Shown: positions 7,858-16,270, numbered from the stretch's first letter. The stretch: 64,000 nt of DNA from Thiocapsa rosea (GCF_003634315.1 NZ_RBXL01000001.1:2522501-2586500); one strand, 5' to 3'. Translations and numbers: made by a program. The notes: generated by a model not told the origin, from the letters alone.

Positions 7858-8941
7858 CGGTTCTCCAGGCCGGCCGTCCGGCGCGCGTACGGGAGGCGAG
7901 TCCGGCCAGCGCATGGGCCGCGAGGTCGATCTCCCAGGGTTGATGATCGGCGGTCACGAGCAGGCTCAGCGCCGTTGGGTGCCCATCCTCCAGCTGGTGC
8001 AGCACGGCGGCGATCCCCCCCGCCGCGAGACCGGCATGAACTGCTGGGGCGTTGGCGCTTAGCGCCGGGGTCTGTACCGGGAACAGGCCGCCTCGGACCC
8101 GGATGCCGTATCCGTCGAGCCGGCGGTGCAGGCGCCGGATGGAACGGAGCAGCCGCGCTCGCCGAGCTTCGCCCGTTGCGCGGTTTTCGGCTAAGGCGTG
8201 GTCGGCCGCAGCCAGGTGCGCGGCCGAGGGCGGGCTGCAGTGGGACCGCGTCCGGCTTCGGGCGGCGAAGGCCGTGATCAACGCCCGATTGCCGGCCAGC
8301 ACCGCGACCGGTGCGCCGAGGCCCTTGGCCAGCGACGCGATCACCACCAGCGCTGGCGAACGCAGACCGTGCCAGGCGGCGGTGCCGCCGCCGTCCCGCC
8401 CCCAGGGTTGCCCAGCGTCCGGCGAGCGCCCGAGGATGCCGAGCGCCTGGGTGTCGTCGATGATCAACAGGCCGTCAGTGGCCGCGACCAGGGCCAGGTA
8501 GTCCGGCAGTGGGGCCGGTGCGCCGGTCGCCGGGCACAGGCCATCGGCGACCACGATCGGCCGCCTCCCCTGCGCCGCCACGGCGGCGATCGCCGCGTCG
8601 AGCGCACCGGGGTTATGGTGCGCGAGGGCGAGCACCGGAATTCCCGACGCGACGACCTGCGGCAGACCCCATCGCAAGATCGGATAGGTCCCGGCCTCCA
8701 CCAGCAGGGCTACCCGACCACCCGCGACCAGTTCCAGCAGGTCTAAGGCCAGGTGCAGCGTCGACGGCGCCATGACCGCCGCCTCGCAGCCCATCAAAAC
8801 CGCGAGCCGGGCGGCCACTGCAGCCTCGGCGGGCGGCGGTTGCAGCGCCGCCGGGCGACCCGTGGTCAGGGCTGCCCAGGGGCAGAGGCTGGCGTGGGCG
8901 TGGCGCATCCCGAGATACAGGGCCGAGGTGAAGTCGGGCAT
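7808..8941 (-). CDS. PLP enzyme resembling alpha-oxoamine synthases (KBL/BioF/HemA family)
   Basis: 377 residues from ATG at 8941; a longer frame would run into the upstream gene. The fold-type I landmarks are present: 'VADGLCPATG' and 'IIDDTQALGILG' (the DEAHSxG equivalent, Asp ~162 for the pyridine nitrogen) and the Schiff-base lysine in 'ASLAKGLGAP' (~206). Family members condense an amino acid with an acyl thioester and release CO2 (8-amino-7-oxononanoate, 2-amino-3-ketobutyrate, 5-aminolevulinate synthases). The usual histidine in DEAHS is replaced by Gln, and the protein is a little short, so the activity may differ. No biotin or haem genes are nearby. In this operon it may make a special amino-ketone or act as a modifying enzyme; that is speculation. 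Confidence 0.75.
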   Translation of the reverse strand: MPDFTSALYLGMRHAHASLCPWAALTTGRPAALQPPPAEAAVAARLAVLMGCEAAVMAPSTLHLALDLLELVAGGRVALLVEAGTYPILRWGLPQVVASGIPVLALAHHNPGALDAAIAAVAAQGRRPIVVADGLCPATGAPAPLPDYLALVAATDGLLIIDDTQALGILGRSPDAGQPWGRDGGGTAAWHGLRSPALVVIASLAKGLGAPVAVLAGNRALITAFAARSRTRSHCSPPSAAHLAAADHALAENRATGEARRARLLRSIRRLHRRLDGYGIRVRGGLFPVQTPALSANAPAVHAGLAAGGIAAVLHQLEDGHPTALSLLVTADHQPWEIDLAAHALAGLASRTRAGRPAWRTDDERSAALSPRPVSGT

Positions 8942-8954
8942 CGCCGCGCCGCAC

Positions 8955-10886
8955 TCAGTCCTCCCGCCGCTGGCGCGGCACCGCCGCCGGCAGCACCGGT
9001 ACCGAGGCACCGGAACGCCGCGCCCCGGCCGGCAGCATCGCGACCCCGGCCGGCGCCGGCAGCACCCCGCGGCGGGGCTGGGACGCCAGGCGCTGCGCGA
9101 GCAGCGTCGAGGGCTGCAGGTAGCGGGTCGCGGCTTCGCGGTGATCGGTGATGTCGGCCATCAGGTCGACGCCGGTCACCGCGAGATATCCATAGAGATA
9201 GCGCTGGATCTCCGGCTTCCAGTAGCGCGCCCAGTTGCGTGCCTGCTCCTCGGTGTTGTCGAGATCGCTCCAGTCGCCGAAGCGGATCGACAACAGGATG
9301 CGCTCCCCGTCCACCGCCAGCTCGTTGAAATGGGTGATGGTGGTGTCGCCCCAGCCCTGGAGCTTCTTCATCGCGTCTACCGCGCCCATCCATGCCTCCT
9401 GGTACGGCACCATGTGCCGACCGCGCAGGAATTCGCGCATCTCCGGGCGGGCCAGCAGCCATTGCTCGGTGAGCATCTCGGCACGCGAGGTCCAGGGCAG
9501 GTCGCCGTACTGGTTGTGCGCGCCCTCGGCCAGCAGCAGGTGCACGTCCTTCAACGCATTGAGCAGCGGGAAGGCGTCGGCGATGATCGTGGTGTCGGCG
9601 TCCTCGCGGTAGAAGATCGCTGTCCGATACAACAGGTTGTGGAATGCCTCGATGAACTTGGAACGGCTGTCGGCCGTTTGCAGTTCCGGCACCGCGCGCC
9701 CGACCAGCTTGACCCCGTAGTGGTGGTCGTACTCGAAGGCACGGCGGCGCACCGTGAGCCGGTTGTTTTCGTCCTGCACATAGCCCCAGAGCAGGTTGTT
9801 CAGCGGTCGCAGCGGATCGAGTTCCAGTTCGGCGAGGGGGTCCACCGCCCCGGAGCGCTGGTTCTGGAAGCGCAGCACGATCGCGTTCATCGTCTGTGCG
9901 ACCATCCCCTCCTCGTGCCAGTAGGACCAGATTAGTTCGAGCAGGCTGGGGTTGCTGAAGCGGTGCAGCAACACGCTCTGGCAGTGATCCTCAAACTCGG
10001 CAGCATTGCCGGGGGAAAACGATCCAAGGGCGCGGACGATGCGGTCGAGATACGGCAGCACCGGTGTACCGGCACCGACGTATTGACCGAGCCGGCGCTC
10101 GAGGTCTGCGAACGTCGCGCCCGGGTCGTTGAGGCGGTAGCGCTCACTTTGCTCCGAGCCGGAATCGAGCAAGCCTTTGCCGCCCCAGTTGCGGTCGCGA
10201 ATCATCCCGGCATCCGTGGTGGTATCAGGCGGATCCCACGGCGACGCACGGGCGATCATCCCGGCCTCCAGGGTTAGGAAGACCTGGGTCGCGAGCTTCA
10301 GCACCGAGTAGGCGTAGGGACCATGCAGACTGAGTTGAGGCAGATTGCCCAGCCGGTCGCGGACCTGCTTGAGTTCAATATCATCGGGGGTGCAGAACAG
10401 CCGGTCGATGAACGCGCGATAGCGTTCGAACCCCAGCGCGTTGGTGCGGTTGCGGATCAGCGCCCAAAGGCCCTGGTCGTTGGTCTCGTTGGTCGCGGCC
10501 CGCTGCAGGAAGGTACGCGTGGAGATCGGTGCGCCGAGGATGCTGAAGCGCTTCACAGGAAGAGTCCGCTCAGTCCAATCGCTCTCGGTCACCTCATCGC
10601 AGTTGTCGTCCGTCGCCACCTGCGCGACTGCCTCATAGGAGCCTTCGGCCAGACCCGCGGTGGGCAGATCCCAGGTCAGCCTCTTCTGGTTCGCTTCCAG
10701 TCTTTTCGGGCTCGTCGCCGAGACCTCTGAGGGTTCCAGGCTGGTGTCCTTGATCCGGATGCGAAAGCAAGAGTCGAAAACCCGGTCTTTGCTTTCTGGA
10801 GTCAGTTCGGTCGGGTTGAAGACCAGCGTGAAGGTGATGTTGCCGCCCTCGTAGGCATTCGCGGGTGTCACCGTGAGCGTTGCCAT
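8955..10886 (-). CDS. large protein of unknown function with Ig-like N-terminal domain
   Basis: 643 residues from ATG at 10886. The first ~110 residues look like an Ig/Calx-beta-type beta-sandwich ('VTPANAYEGGNITFTLVF' followed by alternating strands). The remaining ~530 residues are mostly alpha-helical, with conserved-looking blocks such as 'LRPLNNLLWGYVQDE' and 'RRRAFEYDHHYG'. The last ~40 residues are Pro/Ala/Arg-rich. No signal peptide, membrane segment or catalytic motif is evident. It sits 13 bp before the PLP enzyme and 21 bp after the HExxH gene, and is surely part of the same transcript. I do not recognise the family. Confidence 0.8.
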   Translation of the reverse strand: MATLTVTPANAYEGGNITFTLVFNPTELTPESKDRVFDSCFRIRIKDTSLEPSEVSATSPKRLEANQKRLTWDLPTAGLAEGSYEAVAQVATDDNCDEVTESDWTERTLPVKRFSILGAPISTRTFLQRAATNETNDQGLWALIRNRTNALGFERYRAFIDRLFCTPDDIELKQVRDRLGNLPQLSLHGPYAYSVLKLATQVFLTLEAGMIARASPWDPPDTTTDAGMIRDRNWGGKGLLDSGSEQSERYRLNDPGATFADLERRLGQYVGAGTPVLPYLDRIVRALGSFSPGNAAEFEDHCQSVLLHRFSNPSLLELIWSYWHEEGMVAQTMNAIVLRFQNQRSGAVDPLAELELDPLRPLNNLLWGYVQDENNRLTVRRRAFEYDHHYGVKLVGRAVPELQTADSRSKFIEAFHNLLYRTAIFYREDADTTIIADAFPLLNALKDVHLLLAEGAHNQYGDLPWTSRAEMLTEQWLLARPEMREFLRGRHMVPYQEAWMGAVDAMKKLQGWGDTTITHFNELAVDGERILLSIRFGDWSDLDNTEEQARNWARYWKPEIQRYLYGYLAVTGVDLMADITDHREAATRYLQPSTLLAQRLASQPRRGVLPAPAGVAMLPAGARRSGASVPVLPAAVPRQRRED

Positions 10887-10907
10887 GATGGGGTTCTCCG
10901 AATGTGG

Positions 10908-12215
10908 TCAGTGAAGGGACGCCCGCGCGGGCGGTGCCGCCCGCGCGGCGCAGATGGCCTTGGCCTCCAGCGTGCTGCGCATGGCCCAGTGGGTCAGCAG
11001 CCGCGCCAGCAGTTCGCCCTCGTCTTCCGGGCTCAGGTGCCCGTCCGCCTTGGCCTGCCCAAGCACCGCGAAGGCCAGAGCCGGCGGCGCCCGGTACAAC
11101 AGCGCCGGTTGCCGGCGCCAGGTCTCGAAGCGGGCGAGCAGCCGGGCCGGCTGGCGCGCATCGAGGTCCAGCACCTCGCGCAGCGAACGCCCCCGCAAGG
11201 CCGCCGGGCGGTGATTCACGACCAGCCCGATGAACTCCGGTAGGGTCGCCTCGACGCGGCCGATCAGGTCGCGCCGGACCGGGTCCAGCCGGTCCAGCGG
11301 ATAGAATGCCTGCCACAGTCGGGCAGTCCGGGCCCATTGCGGGTGCGGGTACAGCGCCGCGCCGATCGCGCAACTGATCTTTACTCGCAGCCAGGGCATC
11401 GGGTGCGGGTCGTCGAGGTTGAGCCGGAACACGAAGGCCCGCGGCAGGCTGACGACGCCGATCAGCCCAAGCGTCGAGGCCAGCCCGACTCGTGCAACCG
11501 ACCAGAAGTCGGCGAGGATCTCCGACAGCCAGCGCTCGAACAGGGCCCAGACCTCGGGGTCCCCCGAGGCGTGCGGTTCACCCTTCAGTACGGCGGCGAG
11601 CGACGGCACCAGGTCAAGTAATGCCGATGCCTGATGGCCCACCTCATGCACCAGCGACGAGGCGATGCCGCTGCCGATCATCCGCTCCCGCGGCACCCGG
11701 ATGATCGCGACCGGGTTCTCGCCACCGCCGGGCAGTCGGGTGCGGGCGCGGCGGATCGCCGCACCGATACCGCGGTCCAGGTAGCAGATCACCGGCGGCG
11801 GGGTTAGATAACCGGGTAGGGCCAGCGCATCGCTTGCCACCACGTCGAGCCCGGACATCCAGACCCCATTGTCGCTCTCGCTGCGCTGGGTGATCACGTC
11901 GCTGAACAGATCGAGCTGTGTGAGCACGGCGTTGAACCGCAGCCGCAGCCCGATGAATCGCCGCTGCGCCAAGGCCGGACTTGCGGCACGGCCGGATGGT
12001 CCGTGCAGCCAGCGCAGAAAGGCGACGATTCCCGACTTCAGTTCATAGCGTCCCCGGGCCAGCAGTTGTTCAATCGCGATCTGCGCCGGCGGCAGCAGGT
12101 TCGCCGCCGGCAGCATCGGCTCGTTGAGCACGAACGGCTTGATCCGGGCGACCCGCGTCTGCAGCGCGCGGGCCTCCTGGTCCAACAGCAGATGGGCGGC
12201 AGTCGCGGCGTCCAT
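10908..12215 (-). CDS. HExxH protein, probable zinc metalloprotease, otherwise unknown
   Basis: 435 residues. A zincin motif HEVGH lies at ~190-194, in 'SSLVHEVGHQASALLDL', and a glutamate 37 residues later in 'SEILADFWS' (~232) fits the third ligand of gluzincins (ExxxD). No signal peptide or transmembrane segment is visible. The rest of the sequence is helical and not recognised. It lies 5 bp downstream of the first glycine-zipper gene, consistent with translational coupling. It may process one of the operon's own proteins, for example the acidic glycine-zipper pair. That role is inference. Confidence 0.75.
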   Translation of the reverse strand: MDAATAAHLLLDQEARALQTRVARIKPFVLNEPMLPAANLLPPAQIAIEQLLARGRYELKSGIVAFLRWLHGPSGRAASPALAQRRFIGLRLRFNAVLTQLDLFSDVITQRSESDNGVWMSGLDVVASDALALPGYLTPPPVICYLDRGIGAAIRRARTRLPGGGENPVAIIRVPRERMIGSGIASSLVHEVGHQASALLDLVPSLAAVLKGEPHASGDPEVWALFERWLSEILADFWSVARVGLASTLGLIGVVSLPRAFVFRLNLDDPHPMPWLRVKISCAIGAALYPHPQWARTARLWQAFYPLDRLDPVRRDLIGRVEATLPEFIGLVVNHRPAALRGRSLREVLDLDARQPARLLARFETWRRQPALLYRAPPALAFAVLGQAKADGHLSPEDEGELLARLLTHWAMRSTLEAKAICAARAAPPARASLH

Positions 12216-12220
12216 GACCG

Positions 12221-13111
12221 CTACAGCCCGAGCACGACGATTTTATTGCCGCGGCGCATCCAGCGCCCGCTCTGCGCCCGGCCCGCCAAACCGAGGGCAG
12301 AGGAGGTGCCGATCGCCGGCGCCACGGCCGGACCCGGCCGCCTCGGGGCGGTCGGCCGCAACAGGCCGGGCGCATGGCGCTCGGCTGCGGCGATGGCTGC
12401 GGCACGGGCCGCCGCAACCGGATTCGGCGAGGCCGGAGCGGTGGCAGCGTTGCGCACCGCGGCACCGGCGAAACGGACAAAGTGCCGCGCGACCTCGAAC
12501 TCTTGGTCTTCACCGCTCAGACCCTCGAGTTCGAGCCCGAACAGCCGGCCCGCCGCAGTGCCGGCCTGCGTGCCGAGCCAGCGTCCGGCGGCGCTGCCGG
12601 CCCTGCCACCGACATAGCGGCCCGCCGCTCCCCCGGCTATGCGGCCGGCCGCCCCACCGGGGACCCCACCGAGGCGACTGCCGGCCAGTCCCCCCGCGGC
12701 CGACCCGACCCGACCACCAGCCCAGCTGCCCGCGGCCGAGCCGAGCTGATCGCCCACCCAGCCGCCGACAGCCGGGAGGGCCTGCCGGGCCGCGCCCTTC
12801 AGATAGCCACCGAGCGCCTGTGCTGTGGGCGAGCGGACGGCCTGGCCGATGACCTGGCCAGCCCGCCCGATCAGGGCGCCAAGGAACTGGTCCAGCTCGG
12901 CGTCGGAGGTCGTCGCCAGCAGTTCGCCGGCCAGTTCCATCTCCTGCGCCTCGTCGAACACCATCTCGCCAGCTGCGGCGAAGGGCTCTTCGCTGGCCTC
13001 GAATTCAAACGCCTCGGCCTGCAGTGCGGACGCGCCGTTGTCCGCAGGCGGCTCAGCCCATTGCTCGAAGTCCGCGCCGGACTCGAGCCGTACCCGATCG
13101 AGATCGTGCAT
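12221..13111 (-). CDS. acidic N-terminus/glycine-zipper protein, paralogue 1
   Basis: 296 residues. Residues 1-55 are acidic and Phe/Glu-rich. A motif MELAGELLATTSDAELDQFL is followed by a long Gly/Ala-rich region (~85-190) full of GxxxG/AxxxG spacing ('GSAAG', 'GRIAGG' and similar). Then come 'LSGEDQEFEVARHFVRFAG' and a terminal GRWMRRGNKIVVLGL. The glycine-zipper region could insert in or pack against a membrane or form filaments. There is no classical signal peptide. The next upstream gene (13137-13829) has the same four-part layout, so the two arose by tandem duplication. Function unknown. Confidence 0.75.
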   Translation of the reverse strand: MHDLDRVRLESGADFEQWAEPPADNGASALQAEAFEFEASEEPFAAAGEMVFDEAQEMELAGELLATTSDAELDQFLGALIGRAGQVIGQAVRSPTAQALGGYLKGAARQALPAVGGWVGDQLGSAAGSWAGGRVGSAAGGLAGSRLGGVPGGAAGRIAGGAAGRYVGGRAGSAAGRWLGTQAGTAAGRLFGLELEGLSGEDQEFEVARHFVRFAGAAVRNAATAPASPNPVAAARAAAIAAAERHAPGLLRPTAPRRPGPAVAPAIGTSSALGLAGRAQSGRWMRRGNKIVVLGL

Positions 13112-13136
13112 GTCGATTCCTCTGGAAGACCGGTAC

Positions 13137-13829
13137 TCAGACGTTCAGCAACAGCACGTTGCGGCCCTGGCGGACCCAGCGTCCGGAACCACCGGCCGGC
13201 ATCGGCGGCCGGCGCGACGGGCGGCCTTGCAACAGGCCCGGCGCGAGTTGCGCGGCGGCGCTGGTCACTGCCTGCTGCGCGGCGGCGGCAGTATTCGCAC
13301 CGGCTGGGGCTTGCAACGCCGCTCGCACCGCCTGTCCGCCGAGACGCACGAACTGCTTGGCGCCCTCGAACTCTTGGTCCTCCGGGGACAACATCTCGGC
13401 CTCGAGGCCGAGCGCGCCGCCAGCCGCGTTGGCCAGGCCGCTACCGATCTTCGCGCCGAGCGGGCCGCCGACCATGCCGCCCAAGGCAGCGCCCGCGAGC
13501 GGCAACGCGCGCTTGGCCGCGCCCTTCAGGAAGCCGCCGATTTGCCGGCCAAGCGGCGAGCGCACCGCGCGCCCGACCGCGCTGCCGACGCGGCGCACCA
13601 GCTTGCCGAGGAACTGATCCAGTTCCGCCTCCGAGTCGACCGCCAGCAGTTCGCCGGCCAACTCCATCAACTCGGCCTCGTCGAAGACCTCATACTCGAA
13701 CTCGAACTCGAACTCGTGCTCGGCCTCGCCGCTCCAGTCCGGTCCCTCGAACTCGAAGCTCTCGAGCTGGGTTCCGAACGGGGCCTCGAACTGGGGAGAG
13801 AATTCCGCAAAGGCGTTTGGATGATCCAT
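13137..13829 (-). CDS. acidic N-terminus/glycine-zipper protein, paralogue 2 (first gene of operon)
   Basis: 230 residues from ATG at 13829 (MDHPNAF...). An alternating Glu/Phe tract occupies ~25-55. It is followed by MELAGELLAVDSEAELDQFL, a shorter Gly/Ala-rich zipper, 'LSPEDQEFEGAKQFVRLGG' and the C-terminal GRWVRQGRNVLLLNV. The first motif, the middle block and the C-terminal tail are shared with the downstream paralogue while the zipper lengths differ. The frame is open further upstream to 13952, but that extension crosses the predicted sigma-54 promoter and is rejected. Being promoter-proximal it may be the most abundant product; whether it is structural or a substrate is unknown. Confidence 0.75.
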   Translation of the reverse strand: MDHPNAFAEFSPQFEAPFGTQLESFEFEGPDWSGEAEHEFEFEFEYEVFDEAELMELAGELLAVDSEAELDQFLGKLVRRVGSAVGRAVRSPLGRQIGGFLKGAAKRALPLAGAALGGMVGGPLGAKIGSGLANAAGGALGLEAEMLSPEDQEFEGAKQFVRLGGQAVRAALQAPAGANTAAAAQQAVTSAAAQLAPGLLQGRPSRRPPMPAGGSGRWVRQGRNVLLLNV

Positions 13830-13892
13830 GACCTGACTCTCGCGTGTTGGGGTTGTGGAGGCGGGAGCCAGTCGCTCCCTATGGCGTCTGTG

Positions 13893-13908
13893 AGCAGCCA
13901 GCGTGCCA
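13893..13908 (-). promoter_or_regulatory. sigma-54 (-24/-12) promoter
   Basis: Read on the minus strand, 13908 to 13893 is TGGCACGCTGGCTGCT. The -24 element TGGCACG is a perfect consensus, the spacing is right, and the -12 element CTGCT differs from TTGCW at one base. The first ATG of the operon (13829) lies about 50 nt downstream of the predicted start site. A sigma-54 activator is encoded at the other end of the same gene set. Confidence 0.75.
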
Positions 13909-14430
13909 ACGCATGGGGCCGCGTCGTTGCCGGGTTCAGTGCGTGGCGCCAACGAAGCGGGCTTCGCTGACCAGGGGAAACCGGGCTCCGCAGGCGAAAC
14001 GTGCTTCGGCGGCTCCGCACCTGCCGGCTCACCCTTTAGCGCTAGGGCCCTGTCGGCTCGGCGTAGCCTGTGGATCAGCTGGCGCTGGCCGAAGGTGTTG
14101 CCGCTTTCCGCCCGGCGCAGGTCAGCCGGCGAAGGGCATCGGCCGAGGCGTTGCTCCGACCGGTGAGCCGTTTCGCGCTTAGCGGTTACGACACCCGGTG
14201 CCGAGCTAGAGGTGCCCTTCGCCGTCGCGGGCGACGCCGAGCTAGGCTGGGCCGATCAGGGAAGGGATTCGTTCCCGGGCATAGGCTGCCGGCGCAGCGG
14301 GTGCCGGGTTCGGCGATTGCGGGATGGGTGTCGGAGAGCGAATTCGAGTACAAGTGCCGCGGGATCCAAACCCTGACCGCCCCTAGCCAGGCGGTGCTGG
14401 GCCGCGTCCTCGCGCGCTGCGACGATACGT
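13909..14430. other. intergenic region upstream of the sigma-54 operon
   Basis: No convincing gene on either strand. Short palindromes such as CGAAGCGGGCTTCG (about 13948-13961) and repeated 'GGCTCCGCA' words upstream of the sigma-54 promoter are possible enhancer sites for the activator, but I cannot define one with confidence. Confidence 0.35.
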
Positions 14431-15333
14431 CTAGTGCCCGGCAGCGATCGGCTCGGGCGAGCATTCCGTCGAGGTGCCGCCGTCGGCGGGCGATCGTTCC
14501 GCGATGACGGCGTGCAGGGTCGACAACGCTGCATCGAGTACGGGGGACTCGCTCTCCAACGGATAGACCACATAGGCCGGCAACAGAAACTGCGGGCTTT
14601 CGGGTGCGACGTGCAGGCATCCCGCACGCACGTACGGTGCGGCGACGCGCTCCGGGACGAAGCAGGTCCCTCCGTTGGCCAGGATCAACTGCAGACCGAG
14701 CCAGCCGATGTTGGCCATCTGGGCAGGCCGTTCCAGATTCGGGTAGACCTTGCTGTGCTGGGCGTAGAAGGTCGGTCCCCAGCTCACGTAAACATAGCCG
14801 TCGTCCAGTTCGGTCCGCTTCGGATCGCTGGTCACCAGGACCAGTGTCTCGTCGAACAGGTGCTCGACTTGAAGGCCGGCGCTGTGCTGCGGTGTGTACA
14901 TCAGCGCGAGATCCAGCGTGCCCTCGACCATGCGCCGCATCAGGTCCTCCTCGAAACCGATCTCGCTGCTGATCGAGACATCCGGTGCCTGCTCGCGCAT
15001 CCGACCCGCCCAGAGCGGTAAAAAGCCGTCCCAAAGGGCGATCCGTGCGCCGATCGTGATGCTGGCTCGAAAGCGGCTGGGGAGACCGACGTCGTGACGG
15101 GCCTGCTCGAGCGTCAGCACCAGTGACTTTGCGTGCCGAAGAAATCGCCGACCTGCGGGCGTCAGCGTCGCCCCCGAGCGATTGCGCACGAACAACCGTG
15201 CGTTCAGGTAATGCTCGAGACCCTGAATGCGTGCGCTGACCGTGGATTGGGTGACGTGCACGCGGTTGGCGGCCTCTTGGAAGCTCCCGTGCGCGGCCAC
15301 CGCCAAGAAGGTCCTGACCTGGTCAATGTCCAT
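14431..15333 (-). CDS. LysR-family transcriptional regulator
   Basis: 300 residues. The N-terminal winged helix-turn-helix is typical ('TFLAVAAHGSFQEAANRVHV' then 'TQSTVSARIQGLE', residues ~8-42), and residues ~90-290 form the periplasmic-binding-protein-like effector domain. It is full length for the family. It diverges from the DsrC-like fusion gene at 15.6 kb, so it may regulate that gene or itself. The effector cannot be predicted from the sequence. Confidence 0.9.
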   Translation of the reverse strand: MDIDQVRTFLAVAAHGSFQEAANRVHVTQSTVSARIQGLEHYLNARLFVRNRSGATLTPAGRRFLRHAKSLVLTLEQARHDVGLPSRFRASITIGARIALWDGFLPLWAGRMREQAPDVSISSEIGFEEDLMRRMVEGTLDLALMYTPQHSAGLQVEHLFDETLVLVTSDPKRTELDDGYVYVSWGPTFYAQHSKVYPNLERPAQMANIGWLGLQLILANGGTCFVPERVAAPYVRAGCLHVAPESPQFLLPAYVVYPLESESPVLDAALSTLHAVIAERSPADGGTSTECSPEPIAAGH

Positions 15334-15397
15334 AAGCCATGTCCATCATGACATGCGCCCGTTTCCTGTTGGATGCGCTTTGTATCGATCCATCAGC

Positions 15398-15417
15398 GTC
15401 GGAGCGGACGCGGTTTA
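15398..15417 (+). repeat. fragment of the dispersed palindromic repeat
   Basis: GTCGGAGCGGACGCGGTTTA matches the right arm region of copy A (1188-1204 plus terminal GCGCGGTTTA) with small differences. No partner arm was found nearby. Confidence 0.4.
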
Positions 15418-15628
15418 GGTGCTTGAACATGTCTTTGGTTGAAACCCCGTCGTGGATAAGGTTCCCGGGTCATCAAGGCTGTGGGTTCCGATGCAGCATA
15501 CCGCCATGAGGTCGGGTTTTGAATCGAAAACGTCGATATCTATCGCCGAAAGGATTCGTTTGTCTTGGGGTCAAGTAGCAGCTAATTTGATGATAGAGAT
15601 CAAGATCGATGGAGTCGGAGACGAGACG

Positions 15629-16270
15629 ATGATTGACGTAAAGGTGTCCATGAAGGTCACGAGCGAACCGCTCAAACGCACGCCAGTCGTGCTCAAGCTG
15701 GATGCGGACGGCTCGGAGACCGCGCCGGTCTTCACCGACCGCGCGGGTGTGGCGCACTTTGATCTGCCGCCGACCAGCGGGAAGATTCTGGTGTCCGGTG
15801 TGGAGCGTTTCGACGGTCGTCTCGACGGCGAGATCCCGATCGAGCTTTGGTCGATCACGCAATCCGAGCGGGACTCGAAGGGCTTACCCGGCGAGTTTCC
15901 CTCCGGCAGCAACGCCTACCCGAGCATGACCACGCGCAGCATCCAGGTCGGTGACCGCGCGATCCTCACCGACAGCGAAGGCTACCTCGTGGATCCGTCG
16001 GATTGGTCGGAGGAGTTTGCCCGCGCCTTGGCGGCTCATGACGGGCTGGAGCTGAACGCGGAGCATTGGGAGATCATCCGCTTCCTGAGAGCGAGCTATG
16101 CCAAGCATGGCACCCAGGCCATGGTGCGCGACATGATCGCCCACTTCCGCAAGGTCTGGGGGGGCGAGAAGGGCAGCAACCGCTACCTGCATCGACTCTT
16201 CCCGCGCGGCGGTCCGCAGAAGCAAGGCAATCGGTTGGCCGGGCTGCTGCGCACGAAGGGTGAGCACTGA
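15629..16270 (+). CDS. fusion: beta-sandwich domain plus cysteine-free DsrC/TusE-like domain
   Basis: 213 residues if started at ATG 15629, which has GGAG eight bases upstream. The frame is also open from 15590 and 15452, but those stretches use rarer codons and resemble nothing. Residues ~1-85 look like a transthyretin/carboxypeptidase-regulatory-type beta-sandwich. Residues ~105-213 are DsrC/TusE-like ('LTDSEGYLVDPSDWSEEFA', 'HWEIIRFLRASYAKHG', 'LHRLFPRGGPQKQGNRLAGL'). DsrC carries two conserved C-terminal cysteines and TusE one. Here the KQxC site reads KQGN and the tail ends KGEH, so both are missing. It therefore cannot carry sulfur by the known mechanism and is more likely regulatory, as suggested for RspA-type homologues. 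Confidence 0.8.
   Translation: MIDVKVSMKVTSEPLKRTPVVLKLDADGSETAPVFTDRAGVAHFDLPPTSGKILVSGVERFDGRLDGEIPIELWSITQSERDSKGLPGEFPSGSNAYPSMTTRSIQVGDRAILTDSEGYLVDPSDWSEEFARALAAHDGLELNAEHWEIIRFLRASYAKHGTQAMVRDMIAHFRKVWGGEKGSNRYLHRLFPRGGPQKQGNRLAGLLRTKGEH

Noticed and set aside
8941-9010. Longer start for the PLP enzyme
   Set aside because: It would lie within the upstream gene, and the sequence is Arg/Cys-rich without similarity.
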